This document shows positions 9,769 through 17,907 of a stretch of DNA of 64,000 nucleotides, piece by piece (the stretch's first letter is position 1; every line of letters begins with the position of its first letter). Under the pieces are notes generated by a model, which was given only the letters and a program-made list of their open reading frames with translations, searched no databases and had not been told where the DNA came from. Source of the DNA: RGIG3178 sp963674495 (GTDB taxonomy: Bacteria; Bacillota; Clostridia; Christensenellales; QAND01). The position numbers and the translations under genes were made by a program. The stretch is from the NCBI GenBank assembly GCA_963674495.2, contig CAXXLG010000001.1:992001-1056000 (forward strand), read 5' to 3'.

Positions 9769-9930
9769 TTACTCCCAATAGCGGTAGCCGGTACATAGTC
9801 TTCCCATTTCGGTATGACTAATCGTGGCGCATAACCGTTCACCATCAACCGTACCGAAGGGTTGGATCAGGGCCGATGTTACCAGCGCTACCCCATCTCT
9901 TTTAACTATACCACCGCATGCGTATAAGTT
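9769..9930 (-). pseudogene. Possible remnant of an unidentified gene (52 open codons, no start)
   Basis: Between a stop at 9931-9933 and one at 9769-9771 an open stretch without a usable start codon encodes a protein-like sequence (GGIVKRDGVALVTSAL..., ending RLCTGYRYWE). Its composition looks like real coding sequence, and the neighbouring genome part contains many dead genes. I do not recognise the family. It could also be a chance open frame. Confidence 0.3.
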
Positions 9931-9999
9931 CTATTGCTTTGGACACCACAATTTAGAATATTGATTTGTTTGATCAGTTCGCATAACGTTTTGATTGTC

Positions 10000-10026
10000 T
10001 TGACCTGTGTGTTAATCTGCTATAAT
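10000..10026 (+). promoter_or_regulatory. Putative sigma-A promoter of the flavodoxin-like gene
   Basis: TTGACC (10000-10005) and a perfect TATAAT (10021-10026) are separated by 15 bases, slightly shorter than the usual 17. The start codon follows 45 bases later. Confidence 0.5.
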
Positions 10027-10070
10027 TGATTGATAAAGACATACGATAACGCTTTGAAAGGATGAGGGCA

Positions 10071-10637
10071 ATGAAGATATGCATACTCTCAGGCAATCCG
10101 AAAACGCAGGGCCTGTGTCAATCCGTCATTGACGCAGCCATACAAGGCGCTGCCGAAGGCGGTGCCGAAGTGGATGAGGTCCGTCTGTGCGATTATGATA
10201 TCGCACAATGTCGCGTATGCGGCGAAGGATGGGGCACCTGTCGGAACCAAAACCACTGCACCTACGGGTCGGACGGTTTTGATGAGGTTAAGGCGCGCCT
10301 TGAGGCATGCGACGCAATGGTTTTTGCATCGCCGGTATATTGGCATGAAACGACAGAGGTGTTCAAATCGTTCATCGACCGTCTGCGGCGCTGCGAGTTC
10401 AATCAAGAGGATGGTTTACGAGGCAAGCAAGCCCTGCTCATTGCTTCGGCGGGCGGAACGGGCAACGGTATTTTAAGCTGTTTTGAGCAGATGGAACGAT
10501 TTTGCAAGCATACCGGTGTTTTGATCTACGATTTCATTGGTGTGAATCGGTGGAACAATGATTACAAGCGCACGGCTGCCAAAGCTGTCGCGTTAGCGAT
10601 GGCAAGTGGTCGAAAATGCGGCGATACCATCAAATAA
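10071..10637 (+). CDS. Flavodoxin-like NAD(P)H-dependent FMN reductase family protein
   Basis: 188 residues with the flavodoxin-like fold of the NADPH-dependent FMN reductase family: the N-terminal ILSGNPKTQGLCQSVIDA loop would bind the FMN phosphate, and FASPVYWHETTEVFKSFIDR is the second flavin loop. The segment CRVCGEGWGTCRNQNHC is cysteine-rich, as in iron-sulfur flavoproteins, but the spacing is not clearly that of a cluster site. The ATG at 10071 is preferred because GGATGAGG precedes it; an ATG at 10062 overlaps that site. It stands alone, with its own promoter and terminator. Likely role: electron transfer or reduction of flavins, quinones or nitro compounds in the cytoplasm. Confidence 0.88.
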   Translation: MKICILSGNPKTQGLCQSVIDAAIQGAAEGGAEVDEVRLCDYDIAQCRVCGEGWGTCRNQNHCTYGSDGFDEVKARLEACDAMVFASPVYWHETTEVFKSFIDRLRRCEFNQEDGLRGKQALLIASAGGTGNGILSCFEQMERFCKHTGVLIYDFIGVNRWNNDYKRTAAKAVALAMASGRKCGDTIK

Positions 10638-10778
10638 ATCAACGCCGGTGCATGTTAGCCTTGCCCCGTTTTTAGCACAAAACACCCTACTCCGCGCATA
10701 GATTGCCACGGTCAATACGCAGATAAATCCCACAAATAATCTAACGAAACCTGCATGTAACAGCTAAATGAAAGAACC

Positions 10779-10803
10779 AAAGGCACCGCTAAGGTGCCTT
10801 TTT
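10779..10803 (+). terminator. Rho-independent terminator
   Basis: AAAGGCACC pairs with GGTGCCTTT across a short loop and runs into T residues, about 140 bases after the flavodoxin-like gene. Confidence 0.85.
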
Positions 10804-10879
10804 CGATGCTCGTTTGATTTCTCGTATGCCGTATCCATTGGCATAAATGCGAAAACAGGTTGGGTAGCATACGCCTAAA

Positions 10880-11608
10880 TCAATCCAAAAGGATAAGATC
10901 AAGCTGTGCTCCTACGTTGGGGGAGCTGGCCAAAACGATGTCTGCGCCGCCCGGCACATTTCTGATTGTCACAACGTCATCCGCATTCAGGGTGAGAATG
11001 ACCTTGCCCGAAAACTCGCCGGTCTGCTCTGCCAAAATAGGAATGAAAGTTTTTGCCTGCGGTACGCCGTTTACCGCAACCGTGATCTGCGTTGCAGCCG
11101 CCTGTGCTGATGTGACATTCACACCGTAATAGACGCTGTAATTTCCTGCCTGCTGCACGATGGCCTGCGGTGCGGCAAATCCAATATTTTGGATCGGATC
11201 TGCCACGTTCAATGGCACATCGCCGCCGCCTACAACGGTGGCTCCTCCTACCGTAAGCATATACAGGGCTGCAAATGCCCCGTTGCTTTGCACGCCGCAC
11301 GGTTGCGGTCTAACAAAGCTGTCAAATGGACCTTCCTTAGCGGGTTCGCTCATTTCCATATCACCCTTTCGAATAGGCCCGTAGCCGCAAGGCTCTTTTT
11401 TGGGATAACAATTAATCTCGTTTTGTACGATCACAGTTTTGGCTTCTGGTATTTCCATGGTATGCCACTTTTGATTGGGTATTGTCGGTTGCTTCTGATC
11501 CTCCGGCCTAAAACGCCTATCTTCGTTTATGCCGCCATCATTTGTTGTTTGGATTGCGGCTCGTAAGTTATTGAGCAAATCAATTAGATTGGTATTGGCT
11601 CGATTCAT
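10880..11608 (-). CDS. BclA-like C-terminal (jelly-roll) surface protein
   Basis: 242 residues from the ATG at 11608, which has AAGGAG about 11 bases upstream. The first 110 residues are low in hydrophobic residues, contain several cysteines and prolines, and match nothing I know. Residues about 113-242 match the pattern of the exosporium BclA-type C-terminal domain: alternating Gly/Val/Ala strands, NIGFAAPQAIVQQAGNYSVYYGV, VAVNGVPQ, GEFSGKVILTLNADDVVTIRN, ending in LDLILLD. In Bacillus and Clostridium this domain follows collagen-like GXX repeats and forms trimers on the spore surface. Here there are no GXX repeats and no signal peptide, as is common for spore-coat-associated proteins. It suggests, without proving, a spore-former. 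Confidence 0.7.
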   Translation of the reverse strand: MNRANTNLIDLLNNLRAAIQTTNDGGINEDRRFRPEDQKQPTIPNQKWHTMEIPEAKTVIVQNEINCYPKKEPCGYGPIRKGDMEMSEPAKEGPFDSFVRPQPCGVQSNGAFAALYMLTVGGATVVGGGDVPLNVADPIQNIGFAAPQAIVQQAGNYSVYYGVNVTSAQAAATQITVAVNGVPQAKTFIPILAEQTGEFSGKVILTLNADDVVTIRNVPGGADIVLASSPNVGAQLDLILLD

Positions 11609-11751
11609 TGATCCATGCACTCCTTCTCAAAGAAAAAGGATTTGCTCTATAATATGTACGGTGCATCAATAGGTGCATACATAAAACCGTTATCGGAATT
11701 TAATGCGGGTTATCAATCCAGTGCGCCATGGTTCGGATACGTTATACATAA

Positions 11752-11791
11752 AAAGCAACCGCAGTCCCGGACAATGCCAAGGTTTGCGGTT
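11752..11791 (-). terminator. Probable terminator after msrAB
   Basis: On the minus strand AACCGCA pairs with TGCGGTT over a long loop and is followed by GCTTTTT, a short distance after the msrAB stop. Confidence 0.55.
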
Positions 11792-11814
11792 TGAACGCTA
11801 TTCTCTGTGATTGC

Positions 11815-12789
11815 TCAGTTCTCGATTAATTCAAGAAATTCGCCATAGCCCTCCTGCGCCATAAAGTCCTTAGGGATGAACCGAAGCGATGCGCTGTTGA
11901 TGCAGTACCGCAGACCGCCCCTATCCTCCGGCCCGTCGTTGAACACATGCCCCAGGTGTGCGTCGCCGTGTTTGCTACGCACCTCTGTCCTTTTGTGAAA
12001 CAAGGCATGATCCGGCAGTTTTTCAAGCAGTTCTTCCGAAATCGGCCTAGAAAAACTCGGCCAGCCACAGCCAGATTCAAATTTATCGCTTGAGATGAAC
12101 AACGGTTCACCGGTTGTGACGTCCACATAGATGCCTTTTTCAAACAAATCATAGTACTCGTTGTCAAACGGAGGCTCGGTCGCACCGTTCTGCGTCACTT
12201 CATATTGCATCCTGCTCAGCTTGTTCTCAAGCGTTTCTTTGGATGGCCGCCTGTACGGAGTTTCGGTCTCTCTGGCGAACTTTACCTTTTCGAACTCGGC
12301 CGGATGAATGTGGCAGTATCCGCCGGGATTCTTATCAAGATATTTTTGGTGGCTTTCTTCCGCCTCATAGAAATTCTCAAGCGGTAATACCTCGATGGCG
12401 ATTGTTTTTTTGTACTTTCTCTGCAACTTGCCGATCGAGTCTAAAATAATCGTCCGGTCGGCTTCATCCACATAGTAGATTCCCGTACGGTACTGCGTGC
12501 CCCGATCGCCACCCTGGCGATTTTTCGACGTAGGATCGATGGTTTCATAGAAAAGATCCAGCAGGAACGGCAAGCTGATTTCGTTGGCATTATAGTACAC
12601 CTTGACGGTTTCAGCGTGGCCCGTATGATTGTGGCAGACATCTTCGTACGTTGGCTTTTGTGTAAGACCGTTGGCGTACCCCACCTGGGTTTTTACCACA
12701 CCATGAATCATTGATAAGTATTTCTCCGTGCCCCAGAAACACCCTCCCGCCAGATAGATCTCCTTTCGATGTAGCGACTTTTCGTCCAT
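11815..12789 (-). CDS. msrAB: Bifunctional methionine sulfoxide reductase MsrAB
   Basis: 324 residues. Residues about 8-165 are MsrA with the catalytic GGCFWG motif, reducing the S-epimer of methionine sulfoxide. Residues about 185-315 are MsrB, reducing the R-epimer, with SGCGWPSF and the catalytic Cys in RYCINSASLRFIP. The zinc-binding CxxC pairs of some MsrB proteins are absent; this is the zinc-free form. An AGGAGG stands just before the ATG. Fusion of A and B in this order is common in Firmicutes. Role: repair of oxidised protein methionines, with electrons from thioredoxin. Confidence 0.96.
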   Translation of the reverse strand: MDEKSLHRKEIYLAGGCFWGTEKYLSMIHGVVKTQVGYANGLTQKPTYEDVCHNHTGHAETVKVYYNANEISLPFLLDLFYETIDPTSKNRQGGDRGTQYRTGIYYVDEADRTIILDSIGKLQRKYKKTIAIEVLPLENFYEAEESHQKYLDKNPGGYCHIHPAEFEKVKFARETETPYRRPSKETLENKLSRMQYEVTQNGATEPPFDNEYYDLFEKGIYVDVTTGEPLFISSDKFESGCGWPSFSRPISEELLEKLPDHALFHKRTEVRSKHGDAHLGHVFNDGPEDRGGLRYCINSASLRFIPKDFMAQEGYGEFLELIEN

Positions 12790-12812
12790 CTGTTTGCCTC
12801 CTGCACTATGTT

Positions 12813-13577
12813 TTATCGGGACGACTTCTTTGCGAATATGTAGGCGACCTTATGGATATGCTCGCCCAGTTCGCCATGGCTCTCGGGATCTTCCATAACA
12901 CCCGTTTCCAATATATCCAAATTCTTGAAATGCTCTCTGAGATCCTCGTCGGAAAAATAATGGGTGGGCCTGCCGATCTTGCTTTCAAAGGTATTCTTTT
13001 CCATTTCGCGGCCCTTGCCAAAGCTGGGCTCATCCATAGAGAACGCGGTAAAAAACATATAACCCGGCGTTTTAAGCCAATTACAACACTTGGAAACGAA
13101 CTGTTGCCGCTCTTTTTGCCGGAACAGGTGAAGGACATTGAAACAATAGACCGCGTCAAAGCTTTGCTTTTCAAACGCCACATCCAACACGGATCCAGTA
13201 ATAAAACGTGTGCCTGGATCGAATTGCGTTGCAATGGAAACGGCCTTTTGAGAAATCTCAATCCCTGTCACGTGATATCCGCAATCGGAAAACAGCTTCG
13301 TGTTACGGCCGTACCCGGCGCCCGGAATAAGAATGTCTTTGATGTTCACACCTTCAAAGAGCTGCATCGCATAATCGGCGGTTTTGCTTGGGCGCGAACC
13401 CCAGACCCTCTCTTCGCGCATAAAACGCCGTTCCCAGAAATCCCGCATGCCTTCCAGATAACAATCCATGTTTATCCCATCCCAGCCCATATGATTTGAT
13501 AATCCGTATTTAAACAGTATATCCCGTTGACCGGCCGATAACAATCCTTTATCCATTACAACAATATCCGCCGCCAT
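12813..13577 (-). CDS. Class I SAM-dependent methyltransferase (thiopurine methyltransferase-like)
   Basis: 254 residues. The SAM-binding motif ILIPGAGYGRNTKLF, the acidic strand end VTGIEIS, and FDAVYCFNVLHLF (motif post II) define a Rossmann-type methyltransferase. The N-terminal DFWERRFMREERVWGSRPS resembles the pattern of thiopurine/thiol methyltransferase-like proteins. The start is unsure: neither ATG 13577 nor ATG 13556 has a good ribosome site, and an internal ATG after a GGGATGGGA is possible. It is 23 bases from msrAB on the same strand and may share a transcript. The substrate cannot be told. Confidence 0.82.
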   Translation of the reverse strand: MAADIVVMDKGLLSAGQRDILFKYGLSNHMGWDGINMDCYLEGMRDFWERRFMREERVWGSRPSKTADYAMQLFEGVNIKDILIPGAGYGRNTKLFSDCGYHVTGIEISQKAVSIATQFDPGTRFITGSVLDVAFEKQSFDAVYCFNVLHLFRQKERQQFVSKCCNWLKTPGYMFFTAFSMDEPSFGKGREMEKNTFESKIGRPTHYFSDEDLREHFKNLDILETGVMEDPESHGELGEHIHKVAYIFAKKSSR

Positions 13578-13630
13578 TTGCGTTTGTTAAAGATACGCAA
13601 CGCGACGGTGCCTGTATATCCCGGGCTCTT

Positions 13631-14302
13631 CTATCCGTCGTTTGCGGCGGCCTTTTGGATGGATGATATCTTGCCATATACAATCAGCCGATCGCCTGCA
13701 AGAATGCGTGTATCCGCGTTGGGAAAATCCAACACTTCCGCGCCCCGGTCAATTTTTAGAATCTGCATATAATCGTCCATCAAGCGAACCTCCCGCAAAG
13801 TTCTCTCACACATGGGGCTGCGTGTATCCACGATGAATTCATATATGCTGTACTCTGCGCTGAGATTTAAGATTTTTTCGATTTGGTTGTGATGGATACT
13901 TTTGAGTTTTTTTGACAGAATTTTTTCAGCGACATAATCAAACTTTTCTTTGATAAATCGACTTCCCGATACAGCGGTGAATACCGCCAGTATCGCGATG
14001 GCCGCGATCAGCATTACCAACATCCCACGTTCATTGCTGTATAGCATGTCAAACAACAGCCCGATCAACGTGATCTGTGCGACATAGCTGATGATCATCA
14101 GCATGCTGGCTATGCGACGCCGCATGGGATGCTGGGCAATCAACTCCGATTCGCGCGTTGTGAATCCTGTATGGGTGAGTATGGAGATAACCTGAAACCT
14201 GGCTTTGTTCAAATCAAGTCCTGTCAATTTAAACAGGATGGATATGATCTCAACCAAGATCCACAGAGCACAAAACAATACAAAAAACAATATAAGACTC
14301 AT
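13631..14302 (-). CDS. Membrane protein with TrkA C-terminal domain
   Basis: About 223 residues. Helices lie at roughly 4-24, 65-85 and 95-115 with a conserved loop between (ISILTHTGFTTRESELIAQHPMRRR). The C-terminal 70 residues form a TrkA-C (RCK_C) domain (FIVDTRSPMCERTLREV... DTRILAGDRLIVYG), which in other proteins binds small ligands such as c-di-AMP and gates potassium or other cation transport. A role in ion homeostasis is inferred. The ATG at 14302 is used; a GTG at 14314 is also in frame. The ribosome site lies unusually far away, with a hairpin in between (see 14312-14336). Confidence 0.75.
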   Translation of the reverse strand: MSLILFFVLFCALWILVEIISILFKLTGLDLNKARFQVISILTHTGFTTRESELIAQHPMRRRIASMLMIISYVAQITLIGLLFDMLYSNERGMLVMLIAAIAILAVFTAVSGSRFIKEKFDYVAEKILSKKLKSIHHNQIEKILNLSAEYSIYEFIVDTRSPMCERTLREVRLMDDYMQILKIDRGAEVLDFPNADTRILAGDRLIVYGKISSIQKAAANDG

Positions 14303-14311
14303 CTCACAATG

Positions 14312-14336
14312 CACGGGGTAAATGTGCTACCCCGTG
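14312..14336 (-). promoter_or_regulatory. Perfect hairpin between ribosome site and start codon
   Basis: On the minus strand an AAAGGAGGG-type site (14337-14346) is followed directly by CACGGGGTA, seven loop bases and TACCCCGTG, and then by 9 bases to the ATG at 14302. Folding would bring the ribosome site to a normal distance from the ATG, and would also bury the alternative GTG start at 14312-14314. It may control translation of the TrkA-C protein, or it may be an operator. Confidence 0.45.
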
Positions 14337-14465
14337 CCCTCCTTTCGCGGTTGTGGAATGCACGCTAAATGCAAGGTTATATATGCCGGTAACCCTCATC
14401 CTATGTCGCGAATCATCGCATACTTCCCGTTGGTTCCCGTGTTCGCTCGATACTGCAATAAAACA

Positions 14466-14495
14466 AAACGCAGCCGCATTGATGCGGCTGCGTTT
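14466..14495 (-). terminator. Strong rho-independent terminator after the ferritin-like gene
   Basis: AAACGCAGCCGCAT and ATGCGGCTGCGTTT form a perfect 14-base-pair stem with a minimal loop, just beyond the stop at 14508. The A/T flanks would let it act in either direction. Confidence 0.88.
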
Positions 14496-14507
14496 GTTGT
14501 TAAACCG

Positions 14508-14984
14508 TCAGTATTCCTTTCGGTTGCCAAACTCAGCCGACTCTACCCATTCGGTGGGACGTTTGACCAATTCGACAATCTGTTCCAGTATCCGGTAGTG
14601 CTCCTGCTCCTGCCCAATGAGGAACTTGAACAGTCCGTCATCGTCGCCAGCTTCATCCGACATCTTCCGATAGAGCTCAATGCTTTGTTTTTCCTTATCC
14701 ATCGCCATACGGTATGCGTCCAGCTGATCCGGGTTCTCTTTGACATCCATCTGAAAATCGACCAAGCCATCGAATACGTGCCTGCTTTCCATCGGTGCGA
14801 TTTCACCGGCCCGATACGCCTGTCCTCTGGCTTTCTCCTTGATTATCTCAGCGTGATTGGCCTCCTCGTCCGCCAGCGCGTTGAAGACGGTGTTGAGCGG
14901 ATTTTCGCCGTTTTTCGCCGCCTGTTCCCGATAGTATTTCTCCCCATCCAGTTCCATGTTGACCGCATAGTCCAAAACGTCCAT
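14508..14984 (-). CDS. Ferritin-like / rubrerythrin-type diiron protein
   Basis: 158 residues, nearly all helical. Four helices carry metal-ligand patterns: YAVNMELDGEKYYRE, ALADEEANHAEIIK, MAMDKEKQSIELYRK and IGQEQEHYRILE. This is the ExxH arrangement of the rubrerythrin/ferritin-like family. There is no rubredoxin domain, so it is erythrin-like. A role in peroxide or oxygen protection, or in iron handling, is inferred. The start follows GGAAGGAT. It lies just downstream of the Suf genes on the same strand, which fits an iron/oxidative-stress context. Confidence 0.85.
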   Translation of the reverse strand: MDVLDYAVNMELDGEKYYREQAAKNGENPLNTVFNALADEEANHAEIIKEKARGQAYRAGEIAPMESRHVFDGLVDFQMDVKENPDQLDAYRMAMDKEKQSIELYRKMSDEAGDDDGLFKFLIGQEQEHYRILEQIVELVKRPTEWVESAEFGNRKEY

Positions 14985-15031
14985 CTAAATACCATCCTTC
15001 CTCGCTTGATAGGTCTGCGAAGTCCGCAATA

Positions 15032-15952
15032 TTACCGCAAAAATCCCTTCAATATCGTATCTTCCGCTTCCTTTTCGGTCAGTCCCAGCGACATCAATTT
15101 GAGCAATTGCTGCGATTCCAACCTGCCGATGGCCGCCTCGTGTACCAGCTGAGCCTCGTTGTGATGTGCCGATATTTTGGGCGTTGAATAGATGCTCGCG
15201 TTGTCCATGATAATCGCGTCACACTGAACATGGCCCCGGCACCTGTTGCGGCCGATCAGATCAAAATAGAAATCCTGCTTGGAATCGTCCTGTGCAACCG
15301 AACGCGATATAATTTGGGCAGAGGCATCCTCGCCCACAATATCGACGGTAATGCTGGATTGCGCCTGCTGATCCAAATTGGTTAACAAGCGTTCCGTTAC
15401 AATGAGCTTTGCGCCTTTGGCAAGATCAATGTCCGTCTCCCGTTTGGTCCTGTCGATACCTTTGATCTGTATCAATTCCAACTCGACAACGGCATCCTCC
15501 TCAACGTGGATAATCGTCTTGGGATTGAGCACCCGTTGCCCTTTCCCGTCGCCCTCGCCGTAATGCTTTTCGATGTATTTGATGTGCGCGCCTTTTTTAA
15601 CGAAAAATTCATGCACGCCGTCGTGCTCTGTTTTCTTTTCGCCCGCATTGTGTATACCGCAACCGGCAACGATCTCCACATCGGCGTATTCTCCGATATC
15701 AAATTTGTTGTACACGACGTCCGTCAGACCCTGTTGCGTTACGATGACCGGGATGTGCACGCTTTCCCCTTTGGTATGCGGTTTCACTGTGATGTCAATG
15801 CCCGGATGTTCCGCATTCGAAACGATATCTATGTTCTCCGTGGTACTCCTGCCCGCACCTTCCCCGTTTTTTCGGATATTGTAGGCGCCCTTTGGCGTAC
15901 CGTTTAGATCGGCAACCTGTTTGAGCATCGCATTATCCAATGCATCTAACAT
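15032..15952 (-). CDS. SufB/SufD-family scaffold protein (minimal Suf system)
   Basis: About 306 residues from the ATG at 15952, with AAGGGG 8 bases upstream; a GTG three codons earlier is the alternative. It is a short SufB/D beta-helix protein without the N-terminal extension of E. coli SufB. Recognisable stretches are VHIPVIVTQQGL, GSRN-like HNAGEKKTEHDG and QDFYFDLIGRNRCRGHVQCDAI, and the conserved tail AAIGRLESQQLLKLMSLGLTEKEAE. It would form a complex with SufC and build Fe-S clusters. Only SufC and this one SufB-like protein are present, with no SufS, SufU or second SufB/D, which matches the two-gene minimal system of strict anaerobes. It overlaps sufC. Confidence 0.92.
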   Translation of the reverse strand: MLDALDNAMLKQVADLNGTPKGAYNIRKNGEGAGRSTTENIDIVSNAEHPGIDITVKPHTKGESVHIPVIVTQQGLTDVVYNKFDIGEYADVEIVAGCGIHNAGEKKTEHDGVHEFFVKKGAHIKYIEKHYGEGDGKGQRVLNPKTIIHVEEDAVVELELIQIKGIDRTKRETDIDLAKGAKLIVTERLLTNLDQQAQSSITVDIVGEDASAQIISRSVAQDDSKQDFYFDLIGRNRCRGHVQCDAIIMDNASIYSTPKISAHHNEAQLVHEAAIGRLESQQLLKLMSLGLTEKEAEDTILKGFLR

Positions 15953-16679
15953 TCTCTCCACCCCTTATCCCGCAGTTTTCACGGCACTTGCACAGCTCGT
16001 CCAAGGCACCGCCATTCAATATCTCTTCCCTCGTTATGTTTTTCTCGATTTCGCCGTCCGCCATCACAATAATCTCGTCCGCCAATTCAAGGATTCGTTC
16101 CTGATGGGAGATGATGATAAGCGTCGTATCGGTTTGTTGGTGCATGTTCTTAAATGTCTCGGCCAGTTTATGAAAGCTCCACAGATCGATGCCCGCTTCC
16201 GGCTCATCAAAAACGGCGATTTTCAACCTTCTCGCCAATACTGTGGCGATCTCAATGCGTTTGCTCTCCCCGCCGGAAAGGCTGGTATCCATGTCTCTGT
16301 CCATGTATTCCTGCGAACACAGTCCCACATTATATAGCAAATCGCAGATTTTCTCGGTATCCGGTCTGCCTGGCGTAGCAAGCTTTAACAGTTCGCGAAC
16401 TGTAAGCCCCTTAAAGCGCGGTGGATTTTGGAACGCGTAGCCGATACCGAGGTTGGCCCGGTCGGTTATACTCATATTCGTGATATCCTGCCCATCAAAG
16501 ATAACCTGTCCAGCCGTTGGCTTTGCGATGCCCATGACGATACGGGCCAACGTTGATTTACCGCTTCCGTTCGGGCCTGTAATAGCATATATCTTTTTAT
16601 CGAAAAGCTTGAGGTCGATGCGTTTTAAAATCTCCGCCCCATCCTCCGTTTTTAACGTGATATGTTTTAATTCCAGCAT
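15933..16679 (-). CDS. sufC: SufC Fe-S assembly ATPase
   Basis: 248 residues of an ABC-type ATPase: Walker A GPNGSGKS (about 34-41), signature LSGGESKRIE, Walker B region KIAVFDEPEAGIDLWS and the switch His in IISHQER. The sequence CGYAFQNPPRF-type Q-loop (IGYAFQNPPRFKG) is typical of SufC. It drives conformational change in the SufB scaffold. Its stop overlaps the start of the SufB-like gene by about 20 bases, so the two are co-translated. The C-terminal tail after residue 225 carries extra cysteines (CKCRENCGIRGG), which is uncommon for SufC and could bind metal, or could be a consequence of the overlap. Confidence 0.95.
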   Translation of the reverse strand: MLELKHITLKTEDGAEILKRIDLKLFDKKIYAITGPNGSGKSTLARIVMGIAKPTAGQVIFDGQDITNMSITDRANLGIGYAFQNPPRFKGLTVRELLKLATPGRPDTEKICDLLYNVGLCSQEYMDRDMDTSLSGGESKRIEIATVLARRLKIAVFDEPEAGIDLWSFHKLAETFKNMHQQTDTTLIIISHQERILELADEIIVMADGEIEKNITREEILNGGALDELCKCRENCGIRGGENVRCIG

Positions 16680-17004
16680 GGCTTTGCTCCTTTGTGTCGA
16701 TTATGGAAATTGTATCACAGTCTCCTGTTTTCAACAAACATTATCCGTATTCTATCACGACGCATTATAAGGATAACCTGCAAAGCCTTTCATGTTCCAT
16801 AACCCGGACACAACACCCTGCAACCCTCAATCTCAAGTATCAGAGTTTCATCCGGCGTCCATCTGCATATTTTAATATTGTAGGCAATGGGCTGCTTTTT
16901 CCAAAAAATTCATGTGCGTATGGAAAGACTGTTAAACGGATGAAAGGACGCGTGGTCACTACGACAAAATGGATCAGGACGTTGTGGGCATCCTGATCCA
17001 TAGC
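16680..17004. other. Intergenic region upstream of sufC, with a hairpin terminator at its right end
   Basis: No gene is visible. The right end (16969-17003) has ATGGATCAGGA pairing with TCCTGATCCAT and, in plus orientation, a following run of T. On the minus strand it would lie just after the decayed gene at 17005-17187. The rest is presumed to hold the sufC promoter, which I could not pin down. Confidence 0.5.
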
Positions 17005-17187
17005 TTATTTTTGCCCTTCAGGGCCGCGCATGCCGGCACGGGCTGCCCTGCCTGATCCCGCTCCTACTGAATTGACCACCTGCTGCACGATCGGTATCTC
17101 GCTGGACAAGCAACGATTTGAGCGTTGACGCCAACACCGACCGATACAAAATGCCGTCTTTATTCACCGTGTCCAAACCGGATTATT
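17005..17187 (-). pseudogene. 3' remnant of an unidentified gene, broken by a frameshift
   Basis: Directly after the flavin reductase stop, the minus strand encodes DTVNKDGILYRSVLASTLKS in one frame. It then continues in another frame with SEIPIVQQVVNSVGAGSGRA and GMRGPEGQK before a stop. The two parts read as one protein tail with a shift near 17100. I cannot name the family. There is no start codon of its own. It may once have been fused to, or followed, the flavin reductase gene. Confidence 0.4.
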
Positions 17188-17196
17188 CAATCGCCA

Positions 17197-17688
17197 TTAC
17201 AGCAGATCCAACTTAGAAAAATCAATACCACCCTTTTCATCCACCAATGCGGCGTCTGCATGCACATGTTCGATCAGGCCTACGAACATCTCGTGCGATC
17301 CCGTAACGATAGAATCCACCACCTTGCATTCGATGTTGACCGGGCAGTCCACAAGGACCGGCGCATTCACCTTTACCCCGTCGGCCAATCTGACATTCAT
17401 CTTGGTCAACTTGTCTCCGTCCCGCTTGCTGTGGCTTCCCAAATAATCGAAGGTTTCCTTGTAGCTCTTAGCCACAAGGTTAACGACAAAACAACCGGAT
17501 TCCTTGATCAAATGATAGGAATATCGAGACGGGACGATACCTACCATAACCATGGGCGGATCGTAGCTGCAATTGCCGCAAAATCCAACCGCCAGTGCGT
17601 TATTTTCTCCGTTTAGTCCTCTGCACGATATCAGTACTTTGGGGCTTGGCTGCAGACATGCCTTGATTTTCGCTTTACTCTTTTCCAT
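17197..17688 (-). CDS. Flavin reductase-like domain protein
   Basis: 163 residues of the flavin reductase-like (split-barrel FMN-binding) family: PSPKVLISCRGLNGENNALAVG at the N-terminus, YDPPMVMVGIVPSRYSYHLIKESG, where FMN phosphate contacts are expected, and FVVNLVAK. Such proteins bind FMN and reduce flavins or act as ferric or small-molecule reductases in anaerobes. The ATG follows GGAGGAGATACG. It stands alone between two decayed or intergenic regions. The exact substrate is unknown. Confidence 0.9.
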   Translation of the reverse strand: MEKSKAKIKACLQPSPKVLISCRGLNGENNALAVGFCGNCSYDPPMVMVGIVPSRYSYHLIKESGCFVVNLVAKSYKETFDYLGSHSKRDGDKLTKMNVRLADGVKVNAPVLVDCPVNIECKVVDSIVTGSHEMFVGLIEHVHADAALVDEKGGIDFSKLDLL

Positions 17689-17847
17689 CGTATCTCCTCC
17701 GTTTTCATAGATAAAATCAAAATCTTTGCATTGTAGTAGTGCTTTGACAACCGCTTAATCCTATTATACAACGATTATTTCACAGTTCAACGAATATTTT
17801 ATTATTTATTATATCGTTGTGTATACGCGGGATTTTGCCACCGAGAC

Positions 17848-17875
17848 TTGACTATACAAGAGATTGGTATAGTAT
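17848..17875 (+). promoter_or_regulatory. Putative promoter of the L25 gene
   Basis: TTGACT (17848-17853) and TAGTAT (17870-17875) are 16 bases apart, about 33 bases before the L25 start codon. The -35 box is close to consensus, the -10 box less so. Confidence 0.5.
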
Positions 17876-17907
17876 GTAAGGGAGCGCAAGATAAAAGGAG
17901 TGTTTTC

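Noticed and set aside
14322..15152. 276-codon open frame on the plus strand
   Set aside because: It lies antisense to the ferritin-like and SufB-like genes; no ribosome site or recognisable motif.
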